A stretch of 34,279 bases of DNA from Candidatus Omnitrophota bacterium (lineage in GTDB: Bacteria; Omnitrophota; Gorgyraeia; Duberdicusellales; 4484-171): assembly GCA_023227945.1 (NCBI GenBank), contig JALOCC010000015.1:1-34279 (forward strand). The letters run 5' to 3'. Under the pieces are notes generated by a model. It ran no database searches, was not told where the DNA came from, and saw only the letters and a program-made list of their open reading frames with translations. Of the stretch, positions 7,398 through 17,154 are shown one piece after another (the stretch's first letter is position 1; each line of letters starts with the position of its first letter). Position numbers and translations under genes: made by a program.

Positions 7398-7498
7398 TTA
7401 ACCCTTCGACTCGCTCCGCTCGCTCAGGGTTAATTCGCAGACGGCCTTACGGCCTATGATTTATGTTCGCCTCTTGGCGAACATAAATCATCTGCTCA

Positions 7499-7501
<3 letters not shown>
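7398..7501. repeat. REP-like element B with CCTTCGACTC block, overlapping the groEL stop
   Basis: A TTAACCCTTCGACTC..CTCAGGGTTAA palindrome (7398-7432) runs into TTAATTCGCA. Next come GGCCTTACGGCC, then a long perfect hairpin (GATTTATGTTCGCC and its complement, loop CTCT), ending in TGCTCATTAA at 7491-7501. The groEL stop TAA (7501-7499) is the first part of the element end TTAATGAGCA. Element A (2092-2156) and element C (31174-31239) share both ends. Confidence 0.8.
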
Positions 7502-9148
<1,647 letters not shown>

Positions 9149-9436
9149 TTATGCAACGATAGCTAAAATATCCTCTTCTCTTACTATTAAATACTCTTTA
9201 TCATCTACTGTTATTTCCGAACCGGAATACTTTCCGTAAAGAACAATATCGCCGACCTTAACGGAAAGAGCGATTGTTTTGCCGTCATCGGTTTTTTTAC
9301 CAGTTCCAACGGCAACGACTTTGCCTTCCTGCGGCTTTTCCTTTGCTGTATCAGGAAGCACAATGCCGCCTCTGGTTTGCTCTTTAGACTCTGACGCCTG
9401 AATAACTACTCTGTCTCCCAATGGTTTAAGTTTCAT
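9149..9436 (-). CDS. groES: co-chaperonin GroES (Hsp10)
   Basis: A 95-residue protein starting [13 protein letters not shown], with the mobile-loop region [31 protein letters not shown] and the ending [12 protein letters not shown], all standard GroES features. It caps the GroEL ring. The AAGGAGGTGTTCGT ribosome site is strong. It is the first gene of the heat-shock operon, behind a consensus promoter overlapped by a CIRCE operator and a structured leader. Confidence 0.98.
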   Translation of the reverse strand: MKLKPLGDRVVIQASESKEQTRGGIVLPDTAKEKPQEGKVVAVGTGKKTDDGKTIALSVKVGDIVLYGKYSGSEITVDDKEYLIVREEDILAIVA

Positions 9437-9456
9437 ACGAACACCTCCTTTGATGA

Positions 9457-9534
9457 GTAGACAATTTACGGAATGAACGAAGTGAATGAACGTAAACTGT
9501 AGGCATTGGCATCCCCGATGTCAATGCCGTCTAC
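9457..9534. repeat. palindromic element in the groES leader
   Basis: The element is bounded by GTAGAC (9457-9462) and its inverse GTCTAC (9529-9534). Inside are two hairpins: TTTACG..CGTAAA (9465-9496) enclosing the word GAATGAACG twice, and GGCATTGGCATC..GATGTCAATGCC (9502-9528). It separates the CIRCE/promoter from the ribosome site by about 80 nt, so the mRNA leader is highly structured. Confidence 0.7.
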
Positions 9535-9542
9535 GAACTTGA

Positions 9543-9569
9543 TTAGCAATCTAACACTTAGAGTGCTAA
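9543..9569. promoter_or_regulatory. CIRCE operator (HrcA binding site)
   Basis: TTAGCAATC, nine bases, GAGTGCTAA matches the CIRCE consensus TTAGCACTC-N9-GAGTGCTAA with one substitution. It covers the predicted transcription start of groESL, so HrcA bound there would block initiation and release on heat shock. No hrcA gene lies in this window. Confidence 0.95.
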
Positions 9570-9572
9570 AGT

Positions 9573-9600
9573 ATTTTATTTAAAGAAAAAGACTTGTCAA
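9573..9600 (-). promoter_or_regulatory. groESL promoter
   Basis: TTGACA (9600-9595), 16 nt, TAAAAT (9578-9573) on the minus strand, with the start predicted about 9566, inside CIRCE. This is a housekeeping-sigma consensus. Confidence 0.85.
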
Positions 9601-9618
9601 GATTTTTTTATAAAAAAA

Positions 9619-10356
9619 TTAACGGATGAATTTTGCGGCAAGCAGGCTCAAACCCCTCATAACCAGAAACTGGTCAAAGATTACAGGGCTTTTTAGCCTT
9701 TGCAGGATAAATTTAGCATCTCCTCCGGTAATTATCACCTTGATATTATTTTTAATCTTTAAAATCTTTTTGTATTTTTCGATTAACGAATTTATCATCA
9801 AAGCGAAACCTTCTTCTATGCCTTTATTAATACTATCTTGCGTATCCCTGGGGATAGACATTCTGGTAGAACGCAATTTTATTTTTTTTGGCAAAAGCGC
9901 GCAGGCCGACAGGACTTTCAAAGTAGAACCCAGCCCGGGTAAAATAAGCCCGCCTTCGTAATCTCCGTTTTTCGATAAAATATCAAATGTTATAGCAGTC
10001 CCAAAGTCCACCACGATTCTTGTATCCTTATATATTTTCTTTGCCGCGTATGCCGCAACCAACCTATCCATTCCAATATGCCTTTTGTTATATAATGACT
10101 TAATCGGCACCTTTATGTCTTGGCCTATTATATAAAGATTTATCGCAAGGTGCTTTTTTATCTTTTTTAACATCACAGTTATGCGGGGCACAACAGAACA
10201 AACAATAATATTTTCCTGCTTATTCTTAGAAAATATTTCTTTAATATCTGTGGCTTTAACTTCCAGGGTAGGTATTCTTTTTATCTTAAATGGCTTACCC
10301 AAGGCATCTATCCACATAAAATTTAGACTGGTGTTACCTACGTCTATTACTATCAT
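9619..10356 (-). CDS. coaX: type III pantothenate kinase
   Basis: A 245-residue protein that phosphorylates pantothenate in the first step of CoA synthesis. It shows the ASKHA-fold motifs of the type III enzyme: DVGNTSLNF at the N-terminus (ATP P-loop region), GMDRLVAAYAA (about 137-147), and VDFGTAITFD (adenosine/phosphate region) followed by EGGLILPGL. The start overlaps the birA stop as ATGA, an arrangement common in bacteria where birA and coaX are paired. Length is normal. It is the last gene before the groESL promoter. Confidence 0.95.
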   Translation of the reverse strand: MIVIDVGNTSLNFMWIDALGKPFKIKRIPTLEVKATDIKEIFSKNKQENIIVCSVVPRITVMLKKIKKHLAINLYIIGQDIKVPIKSLYNKRHIGMDRLVAAYAAKKIYKDTRIVVDFGTAITFDILSKNGDYEGGLILPGLGSTLKVLSACALLPKKIKLRSTRMSIPRDTQDSINKGIEEGFALMINSLIEKYKKILKIKNNIKVIITGGDAKFILQRLKSPVIFDQFLVMRGLSLLAAKFIR

Positions 10357-11048
10357 ACGAAATGCACGACCTCCTCGGTTTCTTTTTTCTTATTAAATAT
10401 TTTCACAATCTCCTCAACGCAGCTTCCATGCTGGTAAGCCAAAACTTCCTCAAGAAGAGTATTGATTTTACCTTTTTTGAAATCTGCATATACACTTATT
10501 ATTTCCTTGATTAGTTTCGGAAAAATTTTTTCCGTATCATATCTTTGCTTTGTTTCCAATAATAACGATGTAGCCGTCCGCGGAAGTTCTTGTTTTTGGG
10601 AATTGACGTTAAGACCTATTCCAATAACGACAAAATCAGGCTTATCCCCGGTTGTTTTTGCCTCGACAAGAATGCCTGCTATTTTTTTGCCATTTACAAT
10701 TATATCATTAGGAAGTTTTATCGTAACCCTGCTTTGCTTTTGATTTTTATTCTTGTTATGCCCTTTATGCGCTAAATCTAATATATTATCTAAAAACCTG
10801 GCCGTAGCCAAAGCTGAGATTAAAGGCAAATAATATATTTCTTTAAGGCTGTTTTGCGGCCGAAGCAGAAAAGAAACATAAATACCTTTGCCAGGAACAG
10901 ACACCCAGGCTTTGCCCATTCTGCCCTTACCAGAATTTTGGCTGTTAGCATATATAACAGTAATTTCCTTAGCACCCAAAAGAGCAATTCTTGATGCATA
11001 ATCATTCGTTGAATCTACAGTATCAAGTTTTATTATTTTGATATACAT
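10353..11048 (-). CDS. birA: biotin--[acetyl-CoA-carboxylase] ligase, catalytic domain only
   Basis: A 231-residue protein with the biotin protein ligase core: TVDSTNDYA, SGKGRMGKAW (the biotinyl-AMP loop, usually GRGRRGRxW), KLPNDIIVNGKKIAGILVEAK and GIGLNVN. It has no N-terminal helix-turn-helix, so it is a ligase and not a repressor. I set the start at ATG 11048 (MYIKIIKLD), where the family fold begins. An upstream in-frame start would only add residues from the neighbouring palindrome (CILVIGY). It overlaps coaX. Confidence 0.93.
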   Translation of the reverse strand: MYIKIIKLDTVDSTNDYASRIALLGAKEITVIYANSQNSGKGRMGKAWVSVPGKGIYVSFLLRPQNSLKEIYYLPLISALATARFLDNILDLAHKGHNKNKNQKQSRVTIKLPNDIIVNGKKIAGILVEAKTTGDKPDFVVIGIGLNVNSQKQELPRTATSLLLETKQRYDTEKIFPKLIKEIISVYADFKKGKINTLLEEVLAYQHGSCVEEIVKIFNKKKETEEVVHFV

Positions 11049-11070
11049 CGGTATAAATTTAACTTCTACA

Positions 11071-11208
11071 AAATAACCAATAACCAAGATACAAGCTCCA
11101 AACAAATTCCAATAACCAATAATCAAACAAAATAATAGATTCTCGTTTGGTTATTGGAGCTTGGTTATTGGTCATTGTTTAGTTATTGTATCTTGGAGCT
11201 TGGTTATT
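11071..11208. repeat. word palindrome, GGTTATTGG family, copy 2
   Basis: About 138 bp with arms of AATAACCAATAACCAAG and GTTTGGTTATTGGAGC/TTGGTTATTGG around a short AT-rich centre. It starts with the same 24 bases as the copy at 4848, then diverges by word substitutions. The uvrB stop codon (TAA in AAATAACCAAG) falls inside it. Confidence 0.9.
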
Positions 11209-13180
11209 TCGCTTTTAGTGCTTCTTTTAATTCTTTTATTCTATCACGAATTTCCGCGGCTTTCTCAAATTGCAAGTTTTTTGCTGCAATATACATTTCC
11301 TTTTCAAGCTCATCCATAGCCTCACGCACAATAAGTTCATCTTCGCTCAAATCTAATCTATCACGTATTTTTTCTTCTTCATTTATGTACATTTCTATTC
11401 CTTCCTTAATTGCCTTCTTAATGCTCTTAGGAGTAATGTTATTCTTAAGGTTATGCTCAAGCTGCACAGATCTACGCCTGTTGCTTTCGGAAATTGCCTG
11501 CTGCATTGAATGAGTTATTGTGTCTGAATACATTATTACAAGCCCGTTTATATTACGCGCACAACGGCCTGCAACCTGTATAAGCGAGGTACTTGAACGA
11601 AGGAAACCCTCCTTGTCGGCATCCAATATGGCAACCAGTGAAACTTCCGGAAGGTCCAACCCTTCCCTTAACAGATTTATGCCCACAAGAGTATCTATTT
11701 TTTTCATTCGCAGCTCTTTTAAAATTTTTACCCTTTCTAAAGTATCGATGTCTGAATGTATATACGCTACGCTTAAGCCTGTTTCCTTTAAATATTGGCT
11801 TAATTCTTCAGCCATTCTTTTCGTAAGCGTTGTAACCAGTGTGCGCTCTTTTCTTTTTACTCTTTTTTTGATCTCTTCGATTAAATCATCAATCTGATTT
11901 TTTGTCGGCCGGACTTCTATTTGAGGATCCACCAGGCCTGTTGGCCTTATTATTTGTTCAACTATTTCGCCCGTGGATAGTTTCACCTCAAATTGCGAAG
12001 GGGTCGCCGAAACAAAAATTACCTGTTTCGTAAATTCCATAAATTCATCGAACTTAAGCGGCCGATTATCCAGACAGGACGGAAGCCTGAAGCCGTATTC
12101 TACAAGTGTTTCTTTCCTTGACTTGTCTCCTTCATACATCCCTCTTACTTGAGGCACAGTAACATGGCTTTCGTCAATAATCATAAGAAAATCATCTGGA
12201 AAATAGTCCATGAGGCAATATGGACGCGAGCCAGAAGGCCGGCCCGATAAATGCCGCGAATAATTCTCAATACCATGACAATAACCCATCTCTTTTAACA
12301 TCTCCATATCGTATAAAGTGCGGCTCTTCAACCGCTCTGCCTCAAGTATTTTCCCATTTTTCTTTAAAAAATTAAGGCGGCTTTCAAGCTCCAGGTTAAT
12401 AGTTGAAAGGGCATTCTTTATTTTATCCTCAGCCATTATGAAATGCTTGGCCGGATAAAGGCTTATTCTTTCCAGGTCAGCAATTTTCTTTCCGGTTAAC
12501 GGGTCAAATTCGTAAATTTTCTCAATTGTGTCCGAAAGAAAATCTATTCGTAATGCATTCTCTTTATAAGCAGGAAAAATGTCCAAGGTATCGCCCTTAA
12601 CCCTAAAAGTTGATCTTTTAAAATCAAAATCATTTCTCTCGTATTGCAAGCTAACCAGTTTTTTAAGAAAAAAATCCAGAGACATACTGTCACCACGCTT
12701 AACGTAAAGCGTAAGTTCCTGGTAATCTTCGGGAGAACCTAAATTGTAGATACACGATACGGAAGCAACCACTAAACAATCCCTGCGCGACATAAGTGAA
12801 CTTGTTGCAGAAAGCCTCAACCGGTCCAGTTTTTCATTTATAGAAGCATCTTTTTCAATATAGGTATCTGTTTGAGGGATATAGCTTTCCGGCTGATAAT
12901 AATCATAGTAACTTACAAAATATTCAACTGCATTACCCGGAAAAAATTCCTTAAATTCCGTATAAAGCTGGCTGGCTAAAGTTTTATTATGCGAAATTAC
13001 AAGCACAGGCCTGTTAACTTTTTCAATCGCGCAGGCTAAAGTAAAAGTTTTACCTGAACCGGTTACACCAAGCAGTGTCTGGAAACGCTTGGCCTTGGTA
13101 AGGCCTTCAACAAGGCTTTTTATGGCTTGTGGCTGGTCTCCGGTGGGTTTGAAATTACTTACTAATCTAAATTTATCCAT
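11204..13180 (-). CDS. uvrB: excinuclease ABC subunit B
   Basis: A 658-residue nucleotide-excision repair helicase that verifies damage handed over by UvrA and recruits UvrC. Walker A is GVTGSGKT near 39-46. The damage-binding beta-hairpin region [12 protein letters not shown] lies about 93-104. DESHVTVPQ is helicase motif II, and [20 protein letters not shown] and QVAGRCARN are motifs V and VI. The C-terminal UVR domain (about 620-655) pairs with UvrC. Full length and intact. It follows nadC across a word palindrome and precedes birA across another. Confidence 0.98.
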   Translation of the reverse strand: MDKFRLVSNFKPTGDQPQAIKSLVEGLTKAKRFQTLLGVTGSGKTFTLACAIEKVNRPVLVISHNKTLASQLYTEFKEFFPGNAVEYFVSYYDYYQPESYIPQTDTYIEKDASINEKLDRLRLSATSSLMSRRDCLVVASVSCIYNLGSPEDYQELTLYVKRGDSMSLDFFLKKLVSLQYERNDFDFKRSTFRVKGDTLDIFPAYKENALRIDFLSDTIEKIYEFDPLTGKKIADLERISLYPAKHFIMAEDKIKNALSTINLELESRLNFLKKNGKILEAERLKSRTLYDMEMLKEMGYCHGIENYSRHLSGRPSGSRPYCLMDYFPDDFLMIIDESHVTVPQVRGMYEGDKSRKETLVEYGFRLPSCLDNRPLKFDEFMEFTKQVIFVSATPSQFEVKLSTGEIVEQIIRPTGLVDPQIEVRPTKNQIDDLIEEIKKRVKRKERTLVTTLTKRMAEELSQYLKETGLSVAYIHSDIDTLERVKILKELRMKKIDTLVGINLLREGLDLPEVSLVAILDADKEGFLRSSTSLIQVAGRCARNINGLVIMYSDTITHSMQQAISESNRRRSVQLEHNLKNNITPKSIKKAIKEGIEMYINEEEKIRDRLDLSEDELIVREAMDELEKEMYIAAKNLQFEKAAEIRDRIKELKEALKAK

Positions 13181-13190
13181 ATTGAAAAAA

Positions 13191-13254
13191 GTTAAGGTTG
13201 AGGCTAAGGTTGAGGTTCAAATTAAGCCTTAACCTAAACCTTAACCTCAACCTT
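13191..13254. repeat. word palindrome, AACCTTAACC family, copy 2
   Basis: GTTAAGGTTGAGG and CTAAGGTTGAGG are followed by the inverse TTAAGCCTTAACC, TAAACCTTAACC and TCAACC. It is the same family as 320-384. The stop codon of nadC (TGA at 13249-13247) lies inside the word GGTTGAGG. Confidence 0.85.
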
Positions 13255-14131
13255 TATTCTTGCTGCTAACAACCTCTAATGAGAAATCTATCGCTTCAGG
13301 CGAGTGCGTAAGGCTTCCTATGGAAATAAAGTCTACGCCGCTTTTTGCTATCCTCCTGACATTTTCCAATTTCACGCCTCCGGAAGCTTCAAGCTTCACT
13401 TGCGTAAAATTTCTATCTCTGAATCTTACAGCTTTGCGCATGCTTTTGATATCGAAATTATCCAGCATTACTATGTCGGGCTTATATTTTATAATCGCTT
13501 TGAAATCTTCCAAAGTCTCTACTTCTATTTCTACTTTTACGGAAGGAAGCGTTCGAACATAAGAAATACATTTTGCCATCTTTACCGCGTCCAACCTGTT
13601 ATTTCGCATAAATTTACCGGCTCTTAAATGATTATCTTTTATTAAAATAGCCTCCCCCAGGCTTTTACGGTGGTTGAGGCCTCCCCCAATCCTTACTGCA
13701 TATTTTTCAAGAACTCTTAAGTTTGGGGTTGTCTTACGGGTATCTAATATCTCTGCTTTTGTGCCGCGGCATCTGTTAACAAACTCTTTTGTTGTTGTGG
13801 CTATGCCTGAAAAAAGTGAAAGAAAATTAAGGGCAACACGCTCCGCAGAAAGCACAACCCTGGCATCGCCTTTTATGGAGGCAATTCGCTGATTGCTTCT
13901 AAAGGGTTCGCCATCCTCTACAAAAGCCTTAAAGAATACCTTCTTGCCCCTCTCTTTAAAAACGGCTTTCGCTATATCCATACCGCAGAGTATCCCTTTT
14001 TCCTTGGCAATGATTACGGCTTCGGTTTTAAAATGATAAGGTATGGTAAAAAGTGTGGTTATATCTTCGTGCCCGATATCTTCCTGCAAGGCCCTTTTGA
14101 TAATTAAGCGTGTTTCTTTATCTAAATGCAT
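13247..14131 (-). CDS. nadC: nicotinate-nucleotide pyrophosphorylase (quinolinate phosphoribosyltransferase)
   Basis: A 294-residue enzyme that converts quinolinate plus PRPP to nicotinate mononucleotide in de novo NAD synthesis. Diagnostic stretches are EDIGHEDITT near the N-terminus, DTRKTTPNLR and KYAVRIGGGLNHR, KDNHL, the barrel strand VEIEVETLEDF, and the C-terminal EASGGV..ISIGSLTHS. The start overlaps valS by 14 nt with AAGGAGC upstream, so it is likely co-transcribed with valS. The last codons run into the repeat, which supplies the stop. Confidence 0.97.
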   Translation of the reverse strand: MHLDKETRLIIKRALQEDIGHEDITTLFTIPYHFKTEAVIIAKEKGILCGMDIAKAVFKERGKKVFFKAFVEDGEPFRSNQRIASIKGDARVVLSAERVALNFLSLFSGIATTTKEFVNRCRGTKAEILDTRKTTPNLRVLEKYAVRIGGGLNHRKSLGEAILIKDNHLRAGKFMRNNRLDAVKMAKCISYVRTLPSVKVEIEVETLEDFKAIIKYKPDIVMLDNFDIKSMRKAVRFRDRNFTQVKLEASGGVKLENVRRIAKSGVDFISIGSLTHSPEAIDFSLEVVSSKNKG

Positions 14132-16898
14132 TTTTAAGCTCCTTTAAACGGTTTAGCTGTAAATTTATTTCCCTGAATTTATTTTTTTCCGCTTCAACGG
14201 TTTCTTGCGGCGCATTCTTTAGAAAATTTTCGTTATTGAGCCTACCGGAAATTTTGCTACACACGCCATCCAGATTTTTTATTTTTTTATCAAGAGTTGA
14301 GACAAAATCTTTTATGTCTATTTCTTCGATATCAAGATTAAGCTCCCACAATTCATTCTTATATATGACTCTTTTTAAGCTTTTACAGAAAACAAAAGCT
14401 TCCAAATATGCCAGCCGCTTTATCCAACCTTCATACGCTTTTAAATATTTTTCATTTTCCGTGCTTGTTTTTATTTGCAATTTTACTTTCTTTTGGCCAA
14501 TACCTAAGTCAGCTTTTATATTCCGTATTTCTCCTATAGTTTCAAAGAGTGTATTTATCTTTTTTATGCTGCCGCTACCTGCCTGTATTTTTATAGGCAG
14601 GGGCCACTTGGATCTTAATAAATTATCTTCCAAACCCAAAGAAAGACTCTGTTCTATCAAATGAAAAACTTCCTCAGTTATAAACGGCATAATCGGATGA
14701 AGCAATTTTATGGAATTTATAAGCGCGTAGATTGCCACTTTGCCTTTAGCCAGGCTAAAATTGTCCTTAATTATTTCTACGTACCAATCACAAAAGGTAT
14801 GCCAAAAGAATTCGTAGATGCATTTAGTTGCTTCATTTATCCGGTAATTTTCCAAATGCCTGGTTGCGTTTTCGATAACAGAATTTAACTCATTAATGAG
14901 CCACGTGTCGATTTCATCTATCTCCTTTAGAGATAAGTCTTCTATCTTTATTCCTGATTCGGAAATTTTAAGGAAAATAAACCTGGTAGCATTCCAGATT
15001 TTATTTGAGAAATTTCTGCCTACAAGAAACTTTTCATCAGAAAGATAAACGTCGCTTCCGCCTGCCGCAAGAAGCATCAAAGAGAACCTCAAGCTATCAG
15101 CGCCGAATTTTTCTATTACCTCCAGAGGGTCAATTATATTGCCAAGAGATTTGGACATTTTGATTCCTCGCGCATCCCTCACCGTACCGTGTATAATAAC
15201 GTCTCTGAAGGGAATTTCTTTTTTAAATTCAAACCCGGCCATAATCATTCTAGCGACCCAAAAAAATAGTATTTCCGAAGCTGTAACCAGAACTGAGGTG
15301 GGGTAAAAGTAATCTAGTTCGGCTTTCAGCTTTCGGCTATCAGCCTTCAGCTCTTTTATTTTATCTGAAGACTGAAAGCTGACAGCTGACGGCTCTGTAA
15401 ATGGCCAGTAAAACGTGGCGAACGGCCAAAGCCATGAAGAAAACCACGTATCAAGCACATCTTCATCCTGCACCAAGTTAGCTAAACCGCAATCCGGACA
15501 TTTCTCCGGTTTTACTTTTGAAACAATAATTCCCAATGTATCATTGGAATTTTGGTCATTGGAATTTGTTTGTGATTTGGAATTTGGAATTTGTAATTTG
15601 CCTGCCTGACAATTGCTACAATAATATACAGGCAGGCGATGTCCCCACCAAATTTGGCGGGAAATACACCAATCCTGTATATTGTTCATCCAATTAAGAT
15701 AAACCTTTTTCCATCGCTGCGGGTAAAATTTTATTTTATCTTCTTCAACCGCCTTTATGGCTGGCTCTGCTAAAGGTTTCATTTTTACAAACCATTGCGG
15801 AGAGATACGCGGTTCAATTATAGTATGGCAACGGTAACAATGCCCAGCTGATACTTTGTAAGTCTCCTTCTTCTCGATAAGTTTTTTTTCTTCCAAAACT
15901 TCTAAGATTGCCTCTCTTGCTTCAAACCTGTCCATTCCCGCAAATTCACCGGCATAATCATTCAAAGTTGCATCTTCATTCATTATGTTTATAAATTCAA
16001 GATTATGTTTTTTGCCTAAATTGAAATCAACCGGATCATGGGAGGGTGTCACCTTAACTACACCTGTTCCAAACTCCACATCAACAACTTCATCCTCTAT
16101 AACCTTTAACTCTCTTTCCACAATCGGAAGAATTACCTTGGCATTTTTAAGCCAGCTGAATCTTTCATCTTTTGGATTTATCGCAACCGCAGTATCGCCT
16201 AACATTGTTTCCGGCCTCGTCGTGGCAACTATTACATATTGTTTTTCTGGTGACTGGTGACCGGTGCTCTGGTGCTCTTTTAAGACTGGATATTTAATAT
16301 AATACAGCCATCCATTTATCTCTTTATGTGAAGCCTCTTCATCGGAAAGCGCAGTCTTACAACGCGGGCACCAGTTAATAATACGCTTGCCTCTATAGAT
16401 TAATCCTTTTTCATACAGTCTTACGAATACTTCCTTAACCGCTTCACTGTAAGGCTCATCCATGGTAAAGCGTAATCTTTCCCAATCACAACTGTACCCA
16501 AGCCTTTTAAGCTGGTTAATTATGGTTGAACCGTATTTATCTGTCCATTGCCATAATTTTTTTATAAATTCTTCCCTGCCAATATCTTCTTTTTTTAAAT
16601 TTTGCTTGGCAAGGTCGCGTTCAACAACATTCTGGGTTGCAATGCCTGCATGGTCTGTCCCCGGCATCCATAAAGCTTCATAACCCTGCATTCTTTTAAA
16701 TCTGATAAGCACATCCTGAAGCGTGTCATTAAGGGCATGGCCCATATGCAAGATACCGGTTATATTTGGCGGAGGGATAGCAATTGAAAAAGGCTTTTTT
16801 GACTTGTTGGGTTTTGCAGAAAATAAGCTGTCTTCAAGCCATTTTTTTAAAATCTTTTCTTCGACTTCTTTTGGATTATATCTTGGCGCTATTTCCAT
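14118..16898 (-). CDS. valS: valyl-tRNA synthetase, carrying word-repeat insertions
   Basis: A 926-residue class I synthetase that charges tRNA-Val. It has the HIGH-type motif (HMGH in PPPNITGILHMGHALN, about 43-58), the editing-domain VATTRPETMLGDTA, LDTWFSSWLWPF, KMSKS in GIKMSKSLGN, an anticodon-binding domain and a C-terminal coiled coil (about 860-920). At least three stretches look inserted and match word repeats at the DNA level: about residues 207-220 (EHQSTGHQSPEK), 421-454 (KLQIPNSKSQTNSNDQNS) and 500-527 (SFQSSDKIKELKADSRKLK). Each lies where other ValS proteins have a short loop, and the frame is kept through all three, so the enzyme is probably active. Coupled to nadC downstream. 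Confidence 0.95.
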   Translation of the reverse strand: MEIAPRYNPKEVEEKILKKWLEDSLFSAKPNKSKKPFSIAIPPPNITGILHMGHALNDTLQDVLIRFKRMQGYEALWMPGTDHAGIATQNVVERDLAKQNLKKEDIGREEFIKKLWQWTDKYGSTIINQLKRLGYSCDWERLRFTMDEPYSEAVKEVFVRLYEKGLIYRGKRIINWCPRCKTALSDEEASHKEINGWLYYIKYPVLKEHQSTGHQSPEKQYVIVATTRPETMLGDTAVAINPKDERFSWLKNAKVILPIVERELKVIEDEVVDVEFGTGVVKVTPSHDPVDFNLGKKHNLEFINIMNEDATLNDYAGEFAGMDRFEAREAILEVLEEKKLIEKKETYKVSAGHCYRCHTIIEPRISPQWFVKMKPLAEPAIKAVEEDKIKFYPQRWKKVYLNWMNNIQDWCISRQIWWGHRLPVYYCSNCQAGKLQIPNSKSQTNSNDQNSNDTLGIIVSKVKPEKCPDCGLANLVQDEDVLDTWFSSWLWPFATFYWPFTEPSAVSFQSSDKIKELKADSRKLKAELDYFYPTSVLVTASEILFFWVARMIMAGFEFKKEIPFRDVIIHGTVRDARGIKMSKSLGNIIDPLEVIEKFGADSLRFSLMLLAAGGSDVYLSDEKFLVGRNFSNKIWNATRFIFLKISESGIKIEDLSLKEIDEIDTWLINELNSVIENATRHLENYRINEATKCIYEFFWHTFCDWYVEIIKDNFSLAKGKVAIYALINSIKLLHPIMPFITEEVFHLIEQSLSLGLEDNLLRSKWPLPIKIQAGSGSIKKINTLFETIGEIRNIKADLGIGQKKVKLQIKTSTENEKYLKAYEGWIKRLAYLEAFVFCKSLKRVIYKNELWELNLDIEEIDIKDFVSTLDKKIKNLDGVCSKISGRLNNENFLKNAPQETVEAEKNKFREINLQLNRLKELKNAFR
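14569..14605. repeat. CTGCCTG word hairpin inside valS
   Basis: CCTGCCTGTA..TATAGGCAGG forms an inverted pair inside the valS reading frame (about residues 765-775, PLPIKIQAGSGS). The same CCTGCCTG/CAGGCAGG word is seen at 15599-15637. It is short, so an insertion here is only suspected. Confidence 0.4.
15318..15395. repeat. word palindrome, CTGACAGCTGA family, in frame inside valS
   Basis: GGCTTTCAGCTTTCGGC and TATCAGCCTTCAGC are matched by the inverse GAAGACTGAAAGC and TGACAGCTGACGGC, around TTTTATTTTATC. The whole palindrome is translated in valS (about residues 501-526) without breaking the frame. Confidence 0.8.
15537..15637. repeat. word repeats, ATTTGGAATTT and CTGCCTG families, in frame inside valS
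   Basis: A run of ATTGGAATTT, GGTCATTGGAATTTG, TGATTTGGAATTTGG and AATTTGTAATTTG (15537-15598) is directly followed by GCCTGCCTG..CAGGCAGGC (15599-15637), a perfect 9-bp inverted pair. Both are translated (about residues 421-454). The first family recurs after the 5S gene at 34055-34128. Confidence 0.8.
16243..16282. repeat. word repeat, CTGGTGAC/GGTGCTC family, in frame inside valS
   Basis: TCTGGTGACTGGTGACC and GGTGCTCTGGTGCTC are tandem variants of one word, translated as KEHQSTGHQSPEK in valS. I saw no second copy of this family in the window. Confidence 0.6.
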
Positions 16899-16912
16899 AA
16901 TATTTTTTTGTA

Positions 16913-16958
16913 GTAGAAGCGGATTCCCGCGGATCTATACGCGGATATACGCCCGCGT
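16913..16958. repeat. word repeat, CGCGGATATCC family, copy 1
   Basis: TAGAAGCGGATTCCCGCGG, ATCTATACGCGGATATACGC and CCGCG make up a short degenerate palindrome just upstream of the valS start. TAGAAGCGGAT also begins the copy that ends ileS. The rest of the gap to 17154 holds AT-rich sequence with a tandem CACTGATTA word near 17012-17027 and no gene. Confidence 0.75.
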
Positions 16959-17154
16959 GCTTGAAAATTATATAATACAGGGGTGGGAAATACAATACAA
17001 ATCTTACAAACACTGATTACACTGATTAGACCAAAGACAAAAGACTAAAAAACAAAAAATTCAAATCAATAGAAATTTACATTATAAAATTATGGGTTAT
17101 AAATAATACAGGGGAGCTATGAAAAGAATTGATTACAATTTAACAATATATTCA

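Noticed and set aside
7230..7433. Plus-strand 67-codon frame between groEL and the HD-GYP gene
   Set aside because: It spans three hairpins and the groESL terminator; composition reflects these, not a protein.
11049..11126. Longer N-terminus for birA
   Set aside because: Same situation: added residues are repeat-derived and the biotin ligase fold starts at MYIKIIKLD.
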